DNA from: Actinomycetes bacterium
GTDB lineage: Bacteria; Actinomycetota; Acidimicrobiia; Acidimicrobiales; Acidimicrobiaceae
Direction: 5' to 3'
Assembly (NCBI GenBank): GCA_021841935.1
Contig: JAKCDL010000018.1
Span: 1-43,052, forward strand
DNA length: 43,052 nucleotides
Part shown: in pieces, positions 8,710-19,200 of the stretch
How the letters are laid out: each line of letters opens with the position of its first letter
How positions within the stretch are numbered: position 1 is the stretch's first letter
The notes under the pieces: generated by a model
The model's database searches: none
Told to the model about the DNA's origin: nothing
The model's input: only the letters and a program-made list of their open reading frames with translations
Translations under genes and position numbers: made by a program

Positions 8710-9649
8710 TGACGACCTGCTTTCCTGTTTCGAGTTCTATGGTTTCATATAATTTGCTCAGCTCTTTATAAAATTCGTGATCTCTCATCTCACTTAATTC
8801 GTAATCAACCAAGTTATCAATAAAGGGTTTCAAAGACGGAAAAGAGGGCAGTAGCTGGGCATAGTAGGCACACTGATTTTTCAATGATTCGTTGAATTCG
8901 GTTTGTGACAATAGGCTGAGTTGCCTGAATTGACGGATAAAAATCTCCCATTCGACTACGCCAATGGCGAACAAAGGATTGTTTGCCGATGATGTCTGTT
9001 GGTCGTGTACCCTGAATGCCACATAGTAGCCAGGAATTCCAACTACGGTCGAGTCAGCAAGTACTAAGTTGCTGTAGAGTGCAACGTCGGTCAAATAACC
9101 TACAGAGCGCCCATTTGCGGCAAATGGTCGTCTTTCCCTTTCGAAGAAGCTTCGTCGTACCATAACCGCAGAAAGCCCTCCGATTGCGTTCACGCGGTTA
9201 AAGACGAATATCTTGGCAAACGTCTCTTTGCTAAGTAGTCCAGTTACATTGAACTGCACAGGAGGATAAGCTCCTTTGAGATTATTTTCACTATCAATTA
9301 TGGCCAAAGTTGAAAAAACCGCCTCTGCATTGCTTTCGGTAGCCGCTTTAAGATATGTAGAAAGGCAATTATTCAGAAGCAGATCATCGTCAAAGAGAAA
9401 CTTTATAAATTCCCCTTGAGCCAATGATAACAGGTAATCTCGATTTCTTCCTGGTCCTTGAGTTGGGTTTTTTACATACCTTACTTTCGATGAAAGATAA
9501 GGTTGAACTATTGACTCTATTGCCGAATCGTTGCGATCATCGCTGATAATGATTTCGAAGTCGACGCCGACTTGCTCGATGGCGCTTTGTATAGCTAGGC
9601 CGATATAACGGGGATTGTATGCAGGAACTAAGATGCTTACATCTGGCAT
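8696..9649 (-). CDS. Family 2 (GT-A) glycosyltransferase
   Basis: A 317-aa GT2-family glycosyltransferase. N-terminal nucleotide-sugar domain: VSILVPAYNPRYIGLAIQSA (1-25), then FEIIISDDRNDS, GPGRNRDYLLSLAQGEFIKF, and the metal-binding acidic motif FLFDDDLLL (about residues 85-93). The C-terminal half contains YLTDVALYSNLVL, a possible acceptor-side Asp, and ends in a Glu-rich helix. No transmembrane helix is seen, so it is cytosolic or peripheral. It is the first gene of the operon; its ATG follows a GAGGG ribosome binding site about 10 nt upstream (minus strand). The promoter must lie in 9650-9775 or beyond. Confidence 0.9.
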   Translation of the reverse strand: MPDVSILVPAYNPRYIGLAIQSAIEQVGVDFEIIISDDRNDSAIESIVQPYLSSKVRYVKNPTQGPGRNRDYLLSLAQGEFIKFLFDDDLLLNNCLSTYLKAATESNAEAVFSTLAIIDSENNLKGAYPPVQFNVTGLLSKETFAKIFVFNRVNAIGGLSAVMVRRSFFERERRPFAANGRSVGYLTDVALYSNLVLADSTVVGIPGYYVAFRVHDQQTSSANNPLFAIGVVEWEIFIRQFRQLSLLSQTEFNESLKNQCAYYAQLLPSFPSLKPFIDNLVDYELSEMRDHEFYKELSKLYETIELETGKQVVNEEY

Positions 9650-9774
9650 GTCCTAAACCCTCAATTCGTCCATCTTTGTGAACTAAAGATACTTAATGCT
9701 TCAAGTGTTGATCGTCAAAGCCATGGTCCAACTTGAAAGAATCTTTATATTTCAAACATTTTCAGTAATGAGTT

Positions 9775-10077
9775 ATGAGGTTACCCAGAAATAATGGACA
9801 CGATGGCTATGCCGTGCTAGCGGATTCAAACATGATTATGGAAGTACTCACTAACCCTATCTGCCAATTTTCTAGCAATAGAGGAAGGTTGTTTCGCGTT
9901 TTGCAAAAGGTTTCAAATGCGCGTAACTGGCAATTCGCGGACGTGTTCAGATTTAAAACCTACGATATTGTAATTGCATTCATTTCGCGCGCCAAAGCCT
10001 CTGGTCGAGATTCCATAACTCAAATCATTGAAGCAAGAGATCCACAATTGGCGCCGGAATCGCCCATGCTGGCTTAG
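9775..10077 (+). CDS. Doubtful 100-aa hypothetical ORF
   Basis: An open frame of 100 codons starting at ATG, lying between the divergent operon and the ATPase pseudogene, whose last ~50 bases it overlaps in antisense. The product is basic, without signal peptide, membrane helix or known motif (QKVSNARNWQFADVFRFKTYD is its most ordered part). No clear ribosome binding site precedes the ATG. It may be a gene remnant rather than a working gene. Confidence 0.25.
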   Translation: MRLPRNNGHDGYAVLADSNMIMEVLTNPICQFSSNRGRLFRVLQKVSNARNWQFADVFRFKTYDIVIAFISRAKASGRDSITQIIEARDPQLAPESPMLA

Positions 10078-11486
10078 TAGTATCTATCACCGTCCGAGTT
10101 GCCACAACTCCAGATGAAAAATACCCCTCTATCGTCTTTGCCTCGGATCGCCAGCCAGTTGTGACCCATTTGGTTTCAATTGGAACACTCAGCATTACAC
10201 CAGAGGGGCTTGGAATTGGAACCTTTGAAAAGTCGATCTCCTTACCACCTCCAGTCCGCAGGTAGCCAATTGCATCGTCAGACTCCCAGCGTCCCGCTTT
10301 TAGATCATCGACTGCCCTATCTATCGCAGCCGCAAGCGCAGCCTCAGTAAGACGAGTAAAGTTTGGGAACGCAATAGCGGACCTTAGCCGTGATCCTATC
10401 CAGGCGAGCAGACAGTCAGCCAGGTATATCTTGGATTGCGAACCGCTCTTTCGATTCCCATCGGCATCTATTTGGTGACACCATAGAACCGCATAAGAGT
10501 GTGTCAATCGATTTAATCGGACATCGAGTCTACTGCTATCGGTGTAACCCAACTCCCCGCTATATTCTTCCTTGAGAGAGGTGAACTACTGCGCAGCTCG
10601 GTTGCTGACAGTAGCCGCGGAACCGAATCTAAATGCGCATCGGGATCAATATCACGATGTGACCAAGACGCAAGGTCCTCTAAAAACGAGTCGGTTACCG
10701 CTCCTGCCTTATGATTTTCAGCTACTGCTCGTGGGAAGCCGCCTGATGTTAAATAAGACTGCCAGGCCAGATCGAGTTCATCCACAAGCGGCTCGAGCGT
10801 CTCCACAATCCACGGCACATCCGGCGATTGCAACTCCCAAGGACGTACTTTTCCGAACGTAGGAGTGAAACGGTTAGTTGCGATCAACACATCTCCAGCG
10901 ACATCGGGTGAAGTATACGTAACCGTCGATCAGAATGAACCCCGGAACGACCCACCAATAGATCTCTATTGACGTTTGATGTGTAATCCCACGATGAACC
11001 AGTACATACAACTGCGTCATTACCAAAGGGTGAATGATCGCGTTGATATTTAAGCTCCGAAGTCCAACCCTTGATACCGGTCACCTCATCGAGGAGCCAT
11101 ACTCGCCGGCGATCTCCCAAAGACCTCGTCAGTTCTCGCCGAATACGGATAACACAGCGTAGATCGGCTAGCGTCATACTGTCTAACGCAACGTAAATGA
11201 GTTGGCGCGGATCGACGCTGGGTCTTCCGCATAGTGTCAGAGCCGTGCCTTTCAGTAGGACTTACTTTCCAACACGACGAGGACCTCTAAGAACTACTAA
11301 CTTGTCATCTAGGTCTTCGTTGGCAGTAACGTGCAGAAGATTAGATCGATATCCTAAATCAAAAGGCTTGCGAGATAAAAGTGAACCATCGTACAACGCC
11401 CATGAAAGAGGGTCTTGTCCGGTTACAGCAGCCTGCCACCACGGATTATTCTCACGAAGTCGAGAACTAACTTCATCGTCGCGCAT
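10025..11486 (-). pseudogene. Broken AAA ATPase, DUF4143 type
   Basis: Remnant of an ATP-binding protein of the AAA/DUF4143 group (a NACHT-like prokaryotic ATPase family). The N-terminal part (11486-11262) reads LRENNPWWQ and ends in the P-loop VLRGPRRVGK. The next codon, where Ser or Thr is required, is TAA (11262-11264). Reading continues in the same frame: VLLKGTALTL, ADLRCVIRIRRELTRS, and Walker B RRVWLLDEVTGIKGW (11177-10884). A frameshift near 10,885 leads to FGKVRPWELQSPD, YLTSGGFPRAVAENHKAG (typical GGFP motif) and LEDLASWSHRD. A second shift near 10,550 leads to the DUF4143 C-terminal part LGYTDSSRLDV, DFSKVPIPSPSGVML and AIPAPIVDLLLQ, which ends at the normal place. So the gene is nearly full length but has one nonsense codon and two frameshifts. 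Confidence 0.88.
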
Positions 11487-12116
11487 GCTCCCACAATGGT
11501 GCTACCCCCCTGTTTTGATGCGACAAACTACATTGCACCTTATGATTACCGAAATATTGAGTCATTCAAAACAGGGGCCCATGAATATCGCACTGTGCAA
11601 CTATCCACAGTGTTGATGCGTTCATGTGATGCCGTGACGTCTTCAAGTTCGAATGGTCCGTGACGGTATGCCGAAGCTATTTCCTAAATTCCACCCAACC
11701 TTTATGCAACTGCGCAATCGGGTAATGCTTTCGGTACCAGGAGTGCAGACAATTTTTGGACCGTTAAGCTTTGGGAGTGCAGACAATTTTTGGACCGTTA
11801 AGCTTTGTGGTATGACGGTAAGAAACGATGCAAATTCGTGCGTTTAGGTAGCGACGCACATCCCTGTGGGACCGCTTAGCAAGCAAATATCTTGCTCTCA
11901 ATTACGCCAGTTGTCGCTCGCTCAGGTGATTAAACGACTCTCCACCACCTCGTTCAAATACTTAGCCCATTGAAGAATTAAAGGCGCTGGCAAACCATCG
12001 ATCACCAACACCCTTAATAGATGATGCACTCTTGCGCTCAGATCGACTTCGTCAACTGCCTACTGTCAAAGACTAAACATTTAGATAGACCGTGCCGTAT
12101 GTCATTCAAGGCGGAG
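11487..12116. other. Gap with a tandem duplication
   Basis: No gene found. The stretch contains short open frames with no ribosome binding site, and the 34-bp tandem repeat listed separately. Sequence near 11,930-12,110 shows no hairpin clearly serving as terminator for prfC. Confidence 0.4.
11740..11807. repeat. Perfect 34-bp tandem duplication
   Basis: Two head-to-tail copies of the same 34 bases (11740-11773 and 11774-11807), each starting GGAGTGCAGACAATTTTTGG and ending in AAGCTTTG. I see no difference between the copies. The unit is not part of any gene. It could be a recent slippage or transposition scar. Confidence 0.93.
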
Positions 12117-13721
12117 TTATGGAAGTGCTCCCGCGCTAACAATGTGGTCCAAGAGCCAATTCGGGTGGTCCGACTCGAGTCTCTGAAGCCGGAATTGATT
12201 TTCGAAGAGGGCAAGGAGTGTTCCGTCCGACCTAGTCAAGACGCGAGTCCCCGAGATATTTCGTAGCTCCTTTGCGGTAGTTCGATCGGTACGTCTAGCC
12301 GCTTTATATGGCGCAGAAGTTAGCTCCACCTCGGCCCCGAATTCGTTGGCAAGTCGGTACGTAAAGACCTCAAACTGCATGGCCCCAACCCCCGCAAGTA
12401 TCGGCGTTGAATCTCCCTCTGGATCGCGTAAAACTTGGACCACTCCTTCACGCTCAAGTTGATCCAAACCTCTGTAGAACTGTTTATGCCGACCGGTGTC
12501 TTTTGGTCTAACTGAAGCGAAGATTTCCGGTGCGAATGTCGCAATAGGAGGAAAAGTCACCGCTTCAGCCTCGAACAGAGCATCGCCAATATTGATTCCG
12601 CTCGCATTTACCAGGCCGACCACATCTCCTGGGTACGCCACATCGACCGTGTCACGTTCAGCTCCAAAGAGTGAAGCCGCATACTTTGTTGAGAAGGGCT
12701 TTCCACTTGGCCCGTGCGTCACTGTCATCCCGCGCACGAAGCTGCCAGAACACACCCTTAGAAATGCAACATGGTCGCGGTGCGAGGGGTTCATGTTGGC
12801 TTGAATCTTAAAGACAAATCCCGAGAACGGAGCATCCAGCGGCCGAGATACTCCTGATGAATCTTTGCGTGGTGACGCTGGAGGAATCAAATCCACCACT
12901 GCATCTAGTAGGTGGCGTACTCCGAAATTTGTGATGGCAGAGCCGACAAAGAGTGGACTCGTCTCTCCAGCTAAAAATGACTCCATGTCAAGAGAGGATC
13001 CGACCTCGTCGAGTAGGGATACTGTCTCCATCGCCTTATGCCACGCATCACCCTCAGCTACACTTGCACTTTCTGGATCCAAGCGCTCCTCGATGGCTTC
13101 GCTAGCACCCCTTGCGGTTCGAGAGTAACGTATGAAACTTCCATCTCTACGGTCAACTACACCTCGGAAGTCCCCAGGAATCCCAACTGGCCACGTGACT
13201 GGTGTCGGACGTAATCCAATCTGCTCCTCGATCTCATCTAGCAGTTCAAGAGGGTCTCTTCCAGGTCGGTCGTACTTGTTAATAAACGTGAGTATCGGAA
13301 GGGACCGAGTTCTACATATTTCGAACAATTTAAGTGTCTGGCTCTCGATTCCCTTCGCCACGTCCAAAACCATGATCGCAGCGTCAGCGGCGGCTAACAC
13401 TCTATAGGTATCCTCCGAAAAGTCACGGTGACCAGGTGTATCAAGCAGGTTTACAACACAGTCCCGATAGTTAAATTGCAATACGGTTGATGTGATCGAT
13501 ATACCCCGTTGCTGCTCTAGTGCCATCCAATCTGATTTAGCCCTTCGGCTACCTGCCCTGGCTTTTACGGCCCCTGCTTCAATTACAGCGCCAGCGTAAA
13601 GCAGAAACTTCTCTGTCAACGTGGTCTTTCCAGCATCTGGGTGGCTAATGATTGCGAAGGTTCTACGTCTAGAGGCCTCAGCCACCACGTCACTCTGGCG
13701 ACCATCTTCAATGAACCCCAC
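12117..13721 (-). CDS. prfC: Peptide chain release factor 3
   Basis: A 534-aa translational GTPase that recycles RF1/RF2 from the ribosome after termination. The GTPase domain shows G1 ISHPDAGKTTLTEKFLLYAG (about residues 23-42), the switch region QQRGISITSTVLQF, G3 LLDTPGHRDFSEDTYR and G4 FINKYDRPGRDPLELLDEIE. RF3-specific text follows: TPVTWPVGIPGDFRGV, FKIQANMNPSHRDHVAFLRV and FAPEIFASVRPKDTGRHKQ, which together exclude EF-G. The length fits RF3. The start is GTG with GAGAGG about 8 nt upstream on the minus strand. It stands alone with gaps on both sides. RF3 is patchily present in actinobacteria, so its presence here is a useful taxonomic note. Confidence 0.96.
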   Translation of the reverse strand: MGFIEDGRQSDVVAEASRRRTFAIISHPDAGKTTLTEKFLLYAGAVIEAGAVKARAGSRRAKSDWMALEQQRGISITSTVLQFNYRDCVVNLLDTPGHRDFSEDTYRVLAAADAAIMVLDVAKGIESQTLKLFEICRTRSLPILTFINKYDRPGRDPLELLDEIEEQIGLRPTPVTWPVGIPGDFRGVVDRRDGSFIRYSRTARGASEAIEERLDPESASVAEGDAWHKAMETVSLLDEVGSSLDMESFLAGETSPLFVGSAITNFGVRHLLDAVVDLIPPASPRKDSSGVSRPLDAPFSGFVFKIQANMNPSHRDHVAFLRVCSGSFVRGMTVTHGPSGKPFSTKYAASLFGAERDTVDVAYPGDVVGLVNASGINIGDALFEAEAVTFPPIATFAPEIFASVRPKDTGRHKQFYRGLDQLEREGVVQVLRDPEGDSTPILAGVGAMQFEVFTYRLANEFGAEVELTSAPYKAARRTDRTTAKELRNISGTRVLTRSDGTLLALFENQFRLQRLESDHPNWLLDHIVSAGALP

Positions 13722-14726
13722 TTTGCCAACCTCTCATCTGTACATTTACCTGTTACAGGTTATCGGCCAAGGAGCGCCGACCTCGATTGCACCCAACTTT
13801 GGCCCGACTAGGGATGACTGCGTGATACCTAGCAACTAACCACTTGGTCGCGGGGTATCAACTGTTGCACAGGCCAAGTCTGACCACTGTGACGTCACCT
13901 TCTACGGTAGTCAACGGCTATCTACTGAGAGTTATACAAATCGGACAAAGCCATTGGCGCGCATTCTGCAAATCATTGAAGGAGTCGATCACGAGGGATA
14001 TGTTGAACAATTATCGAATTTAGCAACTCAGTGATGTCGAATGGCGTCGTCAAGCCCTGTAGAGGCATCATTGAAAAGGCACCTCATCGTCGAAGTGCCA
14101 TAAGCAACAAATATTCGAATCCTGTAGTAAGCCTCCTTCGCACCATGGGTCAGCAATGGAGACATTTCGATGAAACTTAACTCAGTTAAGTTCGACCGTA
14201 CGGTCGGCGCGGCGGTAAAGTGCGCCGCCTGTGACATAGTCGGGGCTCCATATGAGTTTCATCCGCAACTATCTAAAGACATCGAAGTCACGATGTTCAG
14301 AGGTGGCGGGTGGAATTCTGTAGAAGACCGACGACCCAAGTACGTCGATCCCGATCCTACGGGTACTAGCCCGCGATGAACATCTTGAAGGCCTCGAACT
14401 CGATGAAGTGGTTGCGGCATGAGCTAAGTTGGCACGAGACGCAAAATGCGTAGGATTTCAGTCTAGGCAAGTGGTCGCCAATATCGTAATTCCTACCGTT
14501 GAGGAGGCTTTGAGTGGGCGCGGCGCGTTTGGGAGGCAATGGAAGTCTTATGTGTATTGGTCCGGCCGCGCTCGGCTACCTCGACCATTCATTATTCGAG
14601 TGCGGTCAAAACCTTGCACTTTAAGCCTAATATCCATCAGACATTCGAAATTATTTCCAGTGTAGGTAGGATGCAAACGTCGGATTGGCAAGTTGTATCG
14701 TAATAAGCCAGACGAATTGAGAAGCA
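13722..14726. other. 1-kb gap with decayed coding traces
   Basis: No intact gene of usual size. Scattered coding-like pieces appear on the plus strand, for example VLARDEHLEGLELDEVVAA (about 14,350-14,420) and VVANIVIPTVEEALSGRG (about 14,470-14,525), in different frames and broken by stops. This suggests an eroded gene that I cannot name. A short plus-strand ORF at 14170-14379 is listed separately. Confidence 0.4.
14170..14379 (+). CDS. Short hypothetical ORF or gene remnant
   Basis: A 69-codon frame with a good ribosome binding site (GGAGA, 7 nt before ATG). The product, beginning MKLNSVKFDRTVGAAVKCAACDIVG, has two close Cys (CAAC) and no known domain. Coding-like sequence continues past its stop in other frames, so this may be the start of a frameshifted gene rather than a complete small protein. 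Confidence 0.3.
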   Translation: MKLNSVKFDRTVGAAVKCAACDIVGAPYEFHPQLSKDIEVTMFRGGGWNSVEDRRPKYVDPDPTGTSPR

Positions 14727-15611
14727 ATGAAAGCACTAATACGCGCATTTCTGAGGTATAAGAAAACCGCGAATCGCAGAATCGGCACCGCCTATAACGT
14801 TCGCAAGCATCCTATCATTACCGCAGCAGCGCAATTTTCTCGCAAAGTATCAATGAGGGGTTGGGGTGAAAGTGTTTACGACGAAACTCTCACATACCAT
14901 TTCAATACCGGACAAGATCACGAACGTGCCGTTATCTACATCCACGGCGGATCATTTACGGCATCTACTTCTCCGGCGCATTTTCGATTCTGCAGTGAAT
15001 TGGCGCTAGCTCTAGATTGTGCCATTTACATTATCGAATACAAAACTGCCCCTAACGTAGGGTACCCCTCCATCCACAATCAATGTCGAGACACCATCAC
15101 CTCAATCATTGGACGTTCAGGACCTTACAAAGAAATCATCCTTGCGGGCGATAGCGCAGGAGCCGGCATCATACCGGCTATCTTCCGACAGTTAGACGCC
15201 GATATCGCTTCGCAAGTGAAGGCCTCGATCTTGATGAGTCCTTGGATGGATTACGACGGGGAATCCCTTAGTGCGGTTACTCGCATGCGACTTGACCCTT
15301 GGCTAAATTCAGATGGAATCAAACCTGTCGCTCTACAATACTTTGGATCGGACGAAAATTTAATCCTTGCGCAGGCCTCCACTAAGGTCTCGCTAGAGGA
15401 TCAGCCACCAACGCTGATTTCAATTGGTGAAGATGAGATTCTATTCTCAGATGCGCTCGAAGCTTTTGCAACTCTTCTTGAAAACGGCATCCTCGCATCG
15501 ATCTACATTGGCAAATCACTCTGGCACGTCTGGCCACTATTCCCGATACGAGAGCGTAACGAGTTTCTAAAGGCAGCGGCCTACTTTGTAAACAGCGTAT
15601 CGAATAGATAG
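14727..15611 (+). CDS. Alpha/beta hydrolase, HSL-type esterase
   Basis: A 294-aa carboxylesterase/lipase of the hormone-sensitive-lipase-like (alpha/beta hydrolase fold-3) family. Seen in order: the oxyanion-hole motif YIHGGSFTAS (about residue 72), the nucleophile elbow ILAGDSAGAGI (Ser near 145), the acid in IGEDEILFSDALEAF (about 235) and the base His in SLWHVWPLF (about 262). The cap region is short. There is no signal peptide, so it is probably cytoplasmic. The natural substrate, usually a short acyl ester, cannot be told from the sequence. It is a single gene with no operon partners; the upstream kilobase looks eroded. Confidence 0.9.
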   Translation: MKALIRAFLRYKKTANRRIGTAYNVRKHPIITAAAQFSRKVSMRGWGESVYDETLTYHFNTGQDHERAVIYIHGGSFTASTSPAHFRFCSELALALDCAIYIIEYKTAPNVGYPSIHNQCRDTITSIIGRSGPYKEIILAGDSAGAGIIPAIFRQLDADIASQVKASILMSPWMDYDGESLSAVTRMRLDPWLNSDGIKPVALQYFGSDENLILAQASTKVSLEDQPPTLISIGEDEILFSDALEAFATLLENGILASIYIGKSLWHVWPLFPIRERNEFLKAAAYFVNSVSNR

Positions 15612-16259
15612 AGTGCCCCAACTCTTCACGCTCCCCTTCTTCTAGGTGACATTTAAGCGAGCACCGATCCCCAGTACGATCCTCGAACCCTAAAAAGGAA
15701 CGATTTTCGACCATCGAGGGATAAAAATATAACTGCCACTCTGTGTTGTAGAAGCCAAAGCCACGCTTTCCGATCTTTCTGTACAAAACACAGTATTAAA
15801 TGAACACATTTTCGATAAGTAGATCACAAAATAAAGATGAGCTAGTTGCCCCTGAGCATCTTTAGCAAAGTAATCGAGGGCGCAATCTAAGAAAACCTAT
15901 CACTAGGCACGGTTATTGAAATTGCAAGCAAAATATCCAATCTAGCCATCTAAATGCACAAACGAGAATGCGATAGGCAGAAGCGAGCGCGATTTGAAGC
16001 AAATGAATCTCTCGCTAAACCCAATAAAACGGAGGAGAAGAGAGCGCAAAGCAAAGGATAGTGGTTTTTGGTTAAAACTCAGTGAATATAGTATTCGAGA
16101 CTAATTATCTCCTCGAGTCTAAGTATTAGAGATTCAAAGTAGCTACCCCTCGAAGGTCAAAAATCACGGCTTATAAATGCTTTTGAACCACGCAAATGAT
16201 AAACTAGAAAAAGTGTCACCTTTGGTCGCAATAAAGGTGAGTTCAACCACTAATAGTGA
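15612..16259. other. Gap upstream of the giant surface protein
   Basis: No convincing gene. A minus-strand frame entering from the hydrolase gene (up to 15786) reads coding-like near its start but runs antisense to the hydrolase. The last 60 bases hold the hairpin listed at 16216-16240. The promoter of the surface-protein gene is presumably in the AT-rich 16050-16210 stretch. Confidence 0.4.
16216..16240 (+). promoter_or_regulatory. Leader hairpin with SD-like arm
   Basis: A perfect 8-bp inverted repeat: TCACCTTT (16216-16223), a 9-base loop, and AAAGGTGA (16233-16240). The right arm resembles a Shine-Dalgarno sequence, so folding would hide it. It sits 20-35 nt before the possible start codons of the surface-protein gene, which is long for direct initiation, so a role in translation control is only a possibility. 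Confidence 0.4.
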
Positions 16260-16274
16260 TTGGGGTCTTGGGTC

Positions 16275-19200
16275 GTGAATCGTTTAGTAAAACGTTTAAC
16301 TGTGCGCAGCACGAGGCTATCCCTAATACTCTTAATCCTACTGTCGATAATCTCTTCAGTTGGAGTAGGCGCCGGAACTTCATCTCCGGCCTTCGCCCTT
16401 CCCAAACCCGTGGCACAGACGACAATAATCAATAACTCGAGCGACGTAATAACATCCACCTGGTGCGCCCCCTCTTCCTTCTCTTGTTTTGCGGTTGGCT
16501 ATGACCCTTCAACAGGAGACGCTATCTATGGATCCCTTTCGACTTCGTCTGCAGTATGGAGCTTTACCGAGTATCAATCAACTGGCAACAACAGCGGCCC
16601 ATCGAGTTTCACCCGTCTAAATTCGATATCCTGTACCGACGCCTCTCACTGCATTGCCGTTGGAGACTACTTTCAAAGTGCTTCCGATGTTATTTCTAAC
16701 ACTTATGAAAAAAACCTATCACTCCACGGCTTCGCGCTCGAGTACAGTAACGGCGCATGGACAAATATTTCAATCCAGTTCAGCAGCGATTCTTACCTTC
16801 ATACCGCACTCAACTCCGTCGCCTGTAACTCCGGTTCTTGCTTTGTGGTGGGTGATGGCTCAACGCAATCAGACACTTCACAAAATACATTCGTCGTAAG
16901 TCCAATAGTCGATCAGGTCAACTTCAGCCCCCACGGAACTGTTGTAACTCCCGTTACAATAGCCACTACTGGTCAATTCGGACAAGGTATCGCGACCAAC
17001 ATTGCGTGCGCTACGACTAACGGTTCCTCTAGCTGCTCTGTGCTCGGCCTTCAATCGCCCGATGGTGACCTAGATGGAGCAAATATCGCTCTAAGTTTCA
17101 ACCCGAAAACAGTTTCTTCAAGCGGAATCCAAGACTACACCTTTTTACCAACCACCTTGGGACCTTCAATATCTACCACAGACGAAGTTGGCTCAGCTCC
17201 CGAAGCCCTCTCATGCCCAACCACTACGACCTGCGTTGCACTTATTGATCCGCTGAATGGCGGCAACCAAGGAACTTCGATTGACGTAATGACGTCTGGC
17301 AACAAATGGTCAATAGCGAGCACATCACCTTCGCCAACCAATTTTGGGGCTACGAATAACCTCATCGATGCACTAAGCCTCACCGCAATAGACTGTTCCA
17401 CCTCCACCCTATGCATAGTTGGTGGCGACGCTACGCTCAACGCAACTGCTGGATCTCCGGCTAATCCTCTTCTATCGCAGATTGATTTGAGCAATCCGAC
17501 CGCTCCTACATTTACGCCAGTCGACTTTTCGATTCTTCCATCGACAGCGAACTCAACCCTCATTGATGAGACAGGTCAAACAAATGTATCTTCCATAACA
17601 TGCGGCGGGGTCTTCAACTGTACAGTCTTTACAGCCTTTACGCCCACCTCCGCGCAGGGTTCCTCGCTCTTTGAAAGTTACGTCGGATCTCCTCCCTTGG
17701 CTACCCCACCGTCGATCTCAAAAGTTTCACTCTCCAACGACCTGTCAAACCAAGGTTTCACAATAACTATTGGAGGCTCAAACCTCAACGAGGTCTCTGG
17801 AATCCAATTCGGAGCTTACTCCACAAACAGCTACAGCGTATCGCCAGACGGTTCAAGTTTGACGGTCACTATTCCAGCGCAAAGCGCAGGAACCTATGGA
17901 TTGACACTTGACTACCCTGGGGGATCAGTCAAATTCAACAACCAAGAGACAATTCTCGATCCACCCACAATTACTTCAGCCCAAGAGTCGTATCAATTTT
18001 CGAATCAAGGCTTCACGCTTACCGTCTCTGGCACTAATCTGGGCAGCGTATCAAGCGTCTACTTTGGTAATGCCGTTGGGGCCAACCTGCAGATTTCTAA
18101 CGACGGAACATCTCTCACGGCAACATTTCCAGCTCAAAAGGCGGGAAGTTACCAGATTTCGCTCGATTACCCAACGGGACAAGTAGCAAGGTATGGAACA
18201 CTTGTCACCATAGTCGATCCCCCTGGCGTAACCTCTATCACTCCGACAACAGCGATCGCTGGAACAGAGGCCAATATTGTGATAACTGGTACGAACCTAA
18301 ACGAAGTCAGTAACTTAGTGGTCGCACAAAGTACCTCATCAACGACTACCGCCGCTCCTAACCTTGCCTACAATCTTCCGATGATGAAAGGTATAGCAGC
18401 AAATAACCCGACAAGCAGCTACAGTGTGGTCTCGCCAACCCAGATCGACGCAGTAGTTGACTTTAGCAGCCCAGGGAAATACGTCTTTGAACTTATATAT
18501 CCAGGAGGAATGGTAATTGGCAATCCTGGATCTCCCTTTACGATTCTCAGTCCACCGACGATCACCGCAATAGCACCCACAACAACTACGGAAAATACCC
18601 AGACTCAAGTAACGATCAACGGGAACAACCTCAACGAGGTGACATCTATAACTCTTGGAAGTGAGACGATCCCCACATTCACACTCGTTTCGCCTACAAC
18701 AATTACCTTCGAAGCGCCCGTACTTTCATCCGGCAACTATCCGATAGTACTAAATTTCAACGGCGGAAAGACATCAAGCACCTCGTACATTCTCCAAGTT
18801 ACACAGCCGGTAGTTACACCTTCGCAAGTTGAACCGACCACAACTACGGTAACTTCTCCGACTACGACGCCAACGACCACTGCGCCACCGATTCCCGTTA
18901 GCGCACCGTCGCACCTTCCAACCACGACCACGACCACTGCGCCACCGATACCAGTTAGCGCACCGTCGCACCATCCAACCACGACCACTACTCCACCGAT
19001 TCCCGTTAGCGCACCGTCGCACCTTCCAACCACGACCACGACCACTGCGCCACCGACGACTTCTGTTGCATCACAGTCGACTCCTTCACAACCTCAACCA
19101 TCGTGTGCAATCTCAGGCCTTTGCTCTGCTCCGATCATCAGTGGTACCTACCAATTCACATCTTCGAATGGTCAAACCTTCGACTTGTCGATAGCTCCTA

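Noticed and set aside
15612..15786. Minus-strand ORF with WQLYFYP-like text
   Set aside because: It runs into the antisense of the esterase gene, has no ribosome binding site and no known domain.
17135..17563. 142-codon minus-strand ORF
   Set aside because: Entirely within the giant surface-protein gene; shadow frame.
18737..19045. Long minus-strand frame of Val/Gly-rich repeats
   Set aside because: It is the antisense shadow of the Thr/Pro repeat stalk in the surface-protein gene.
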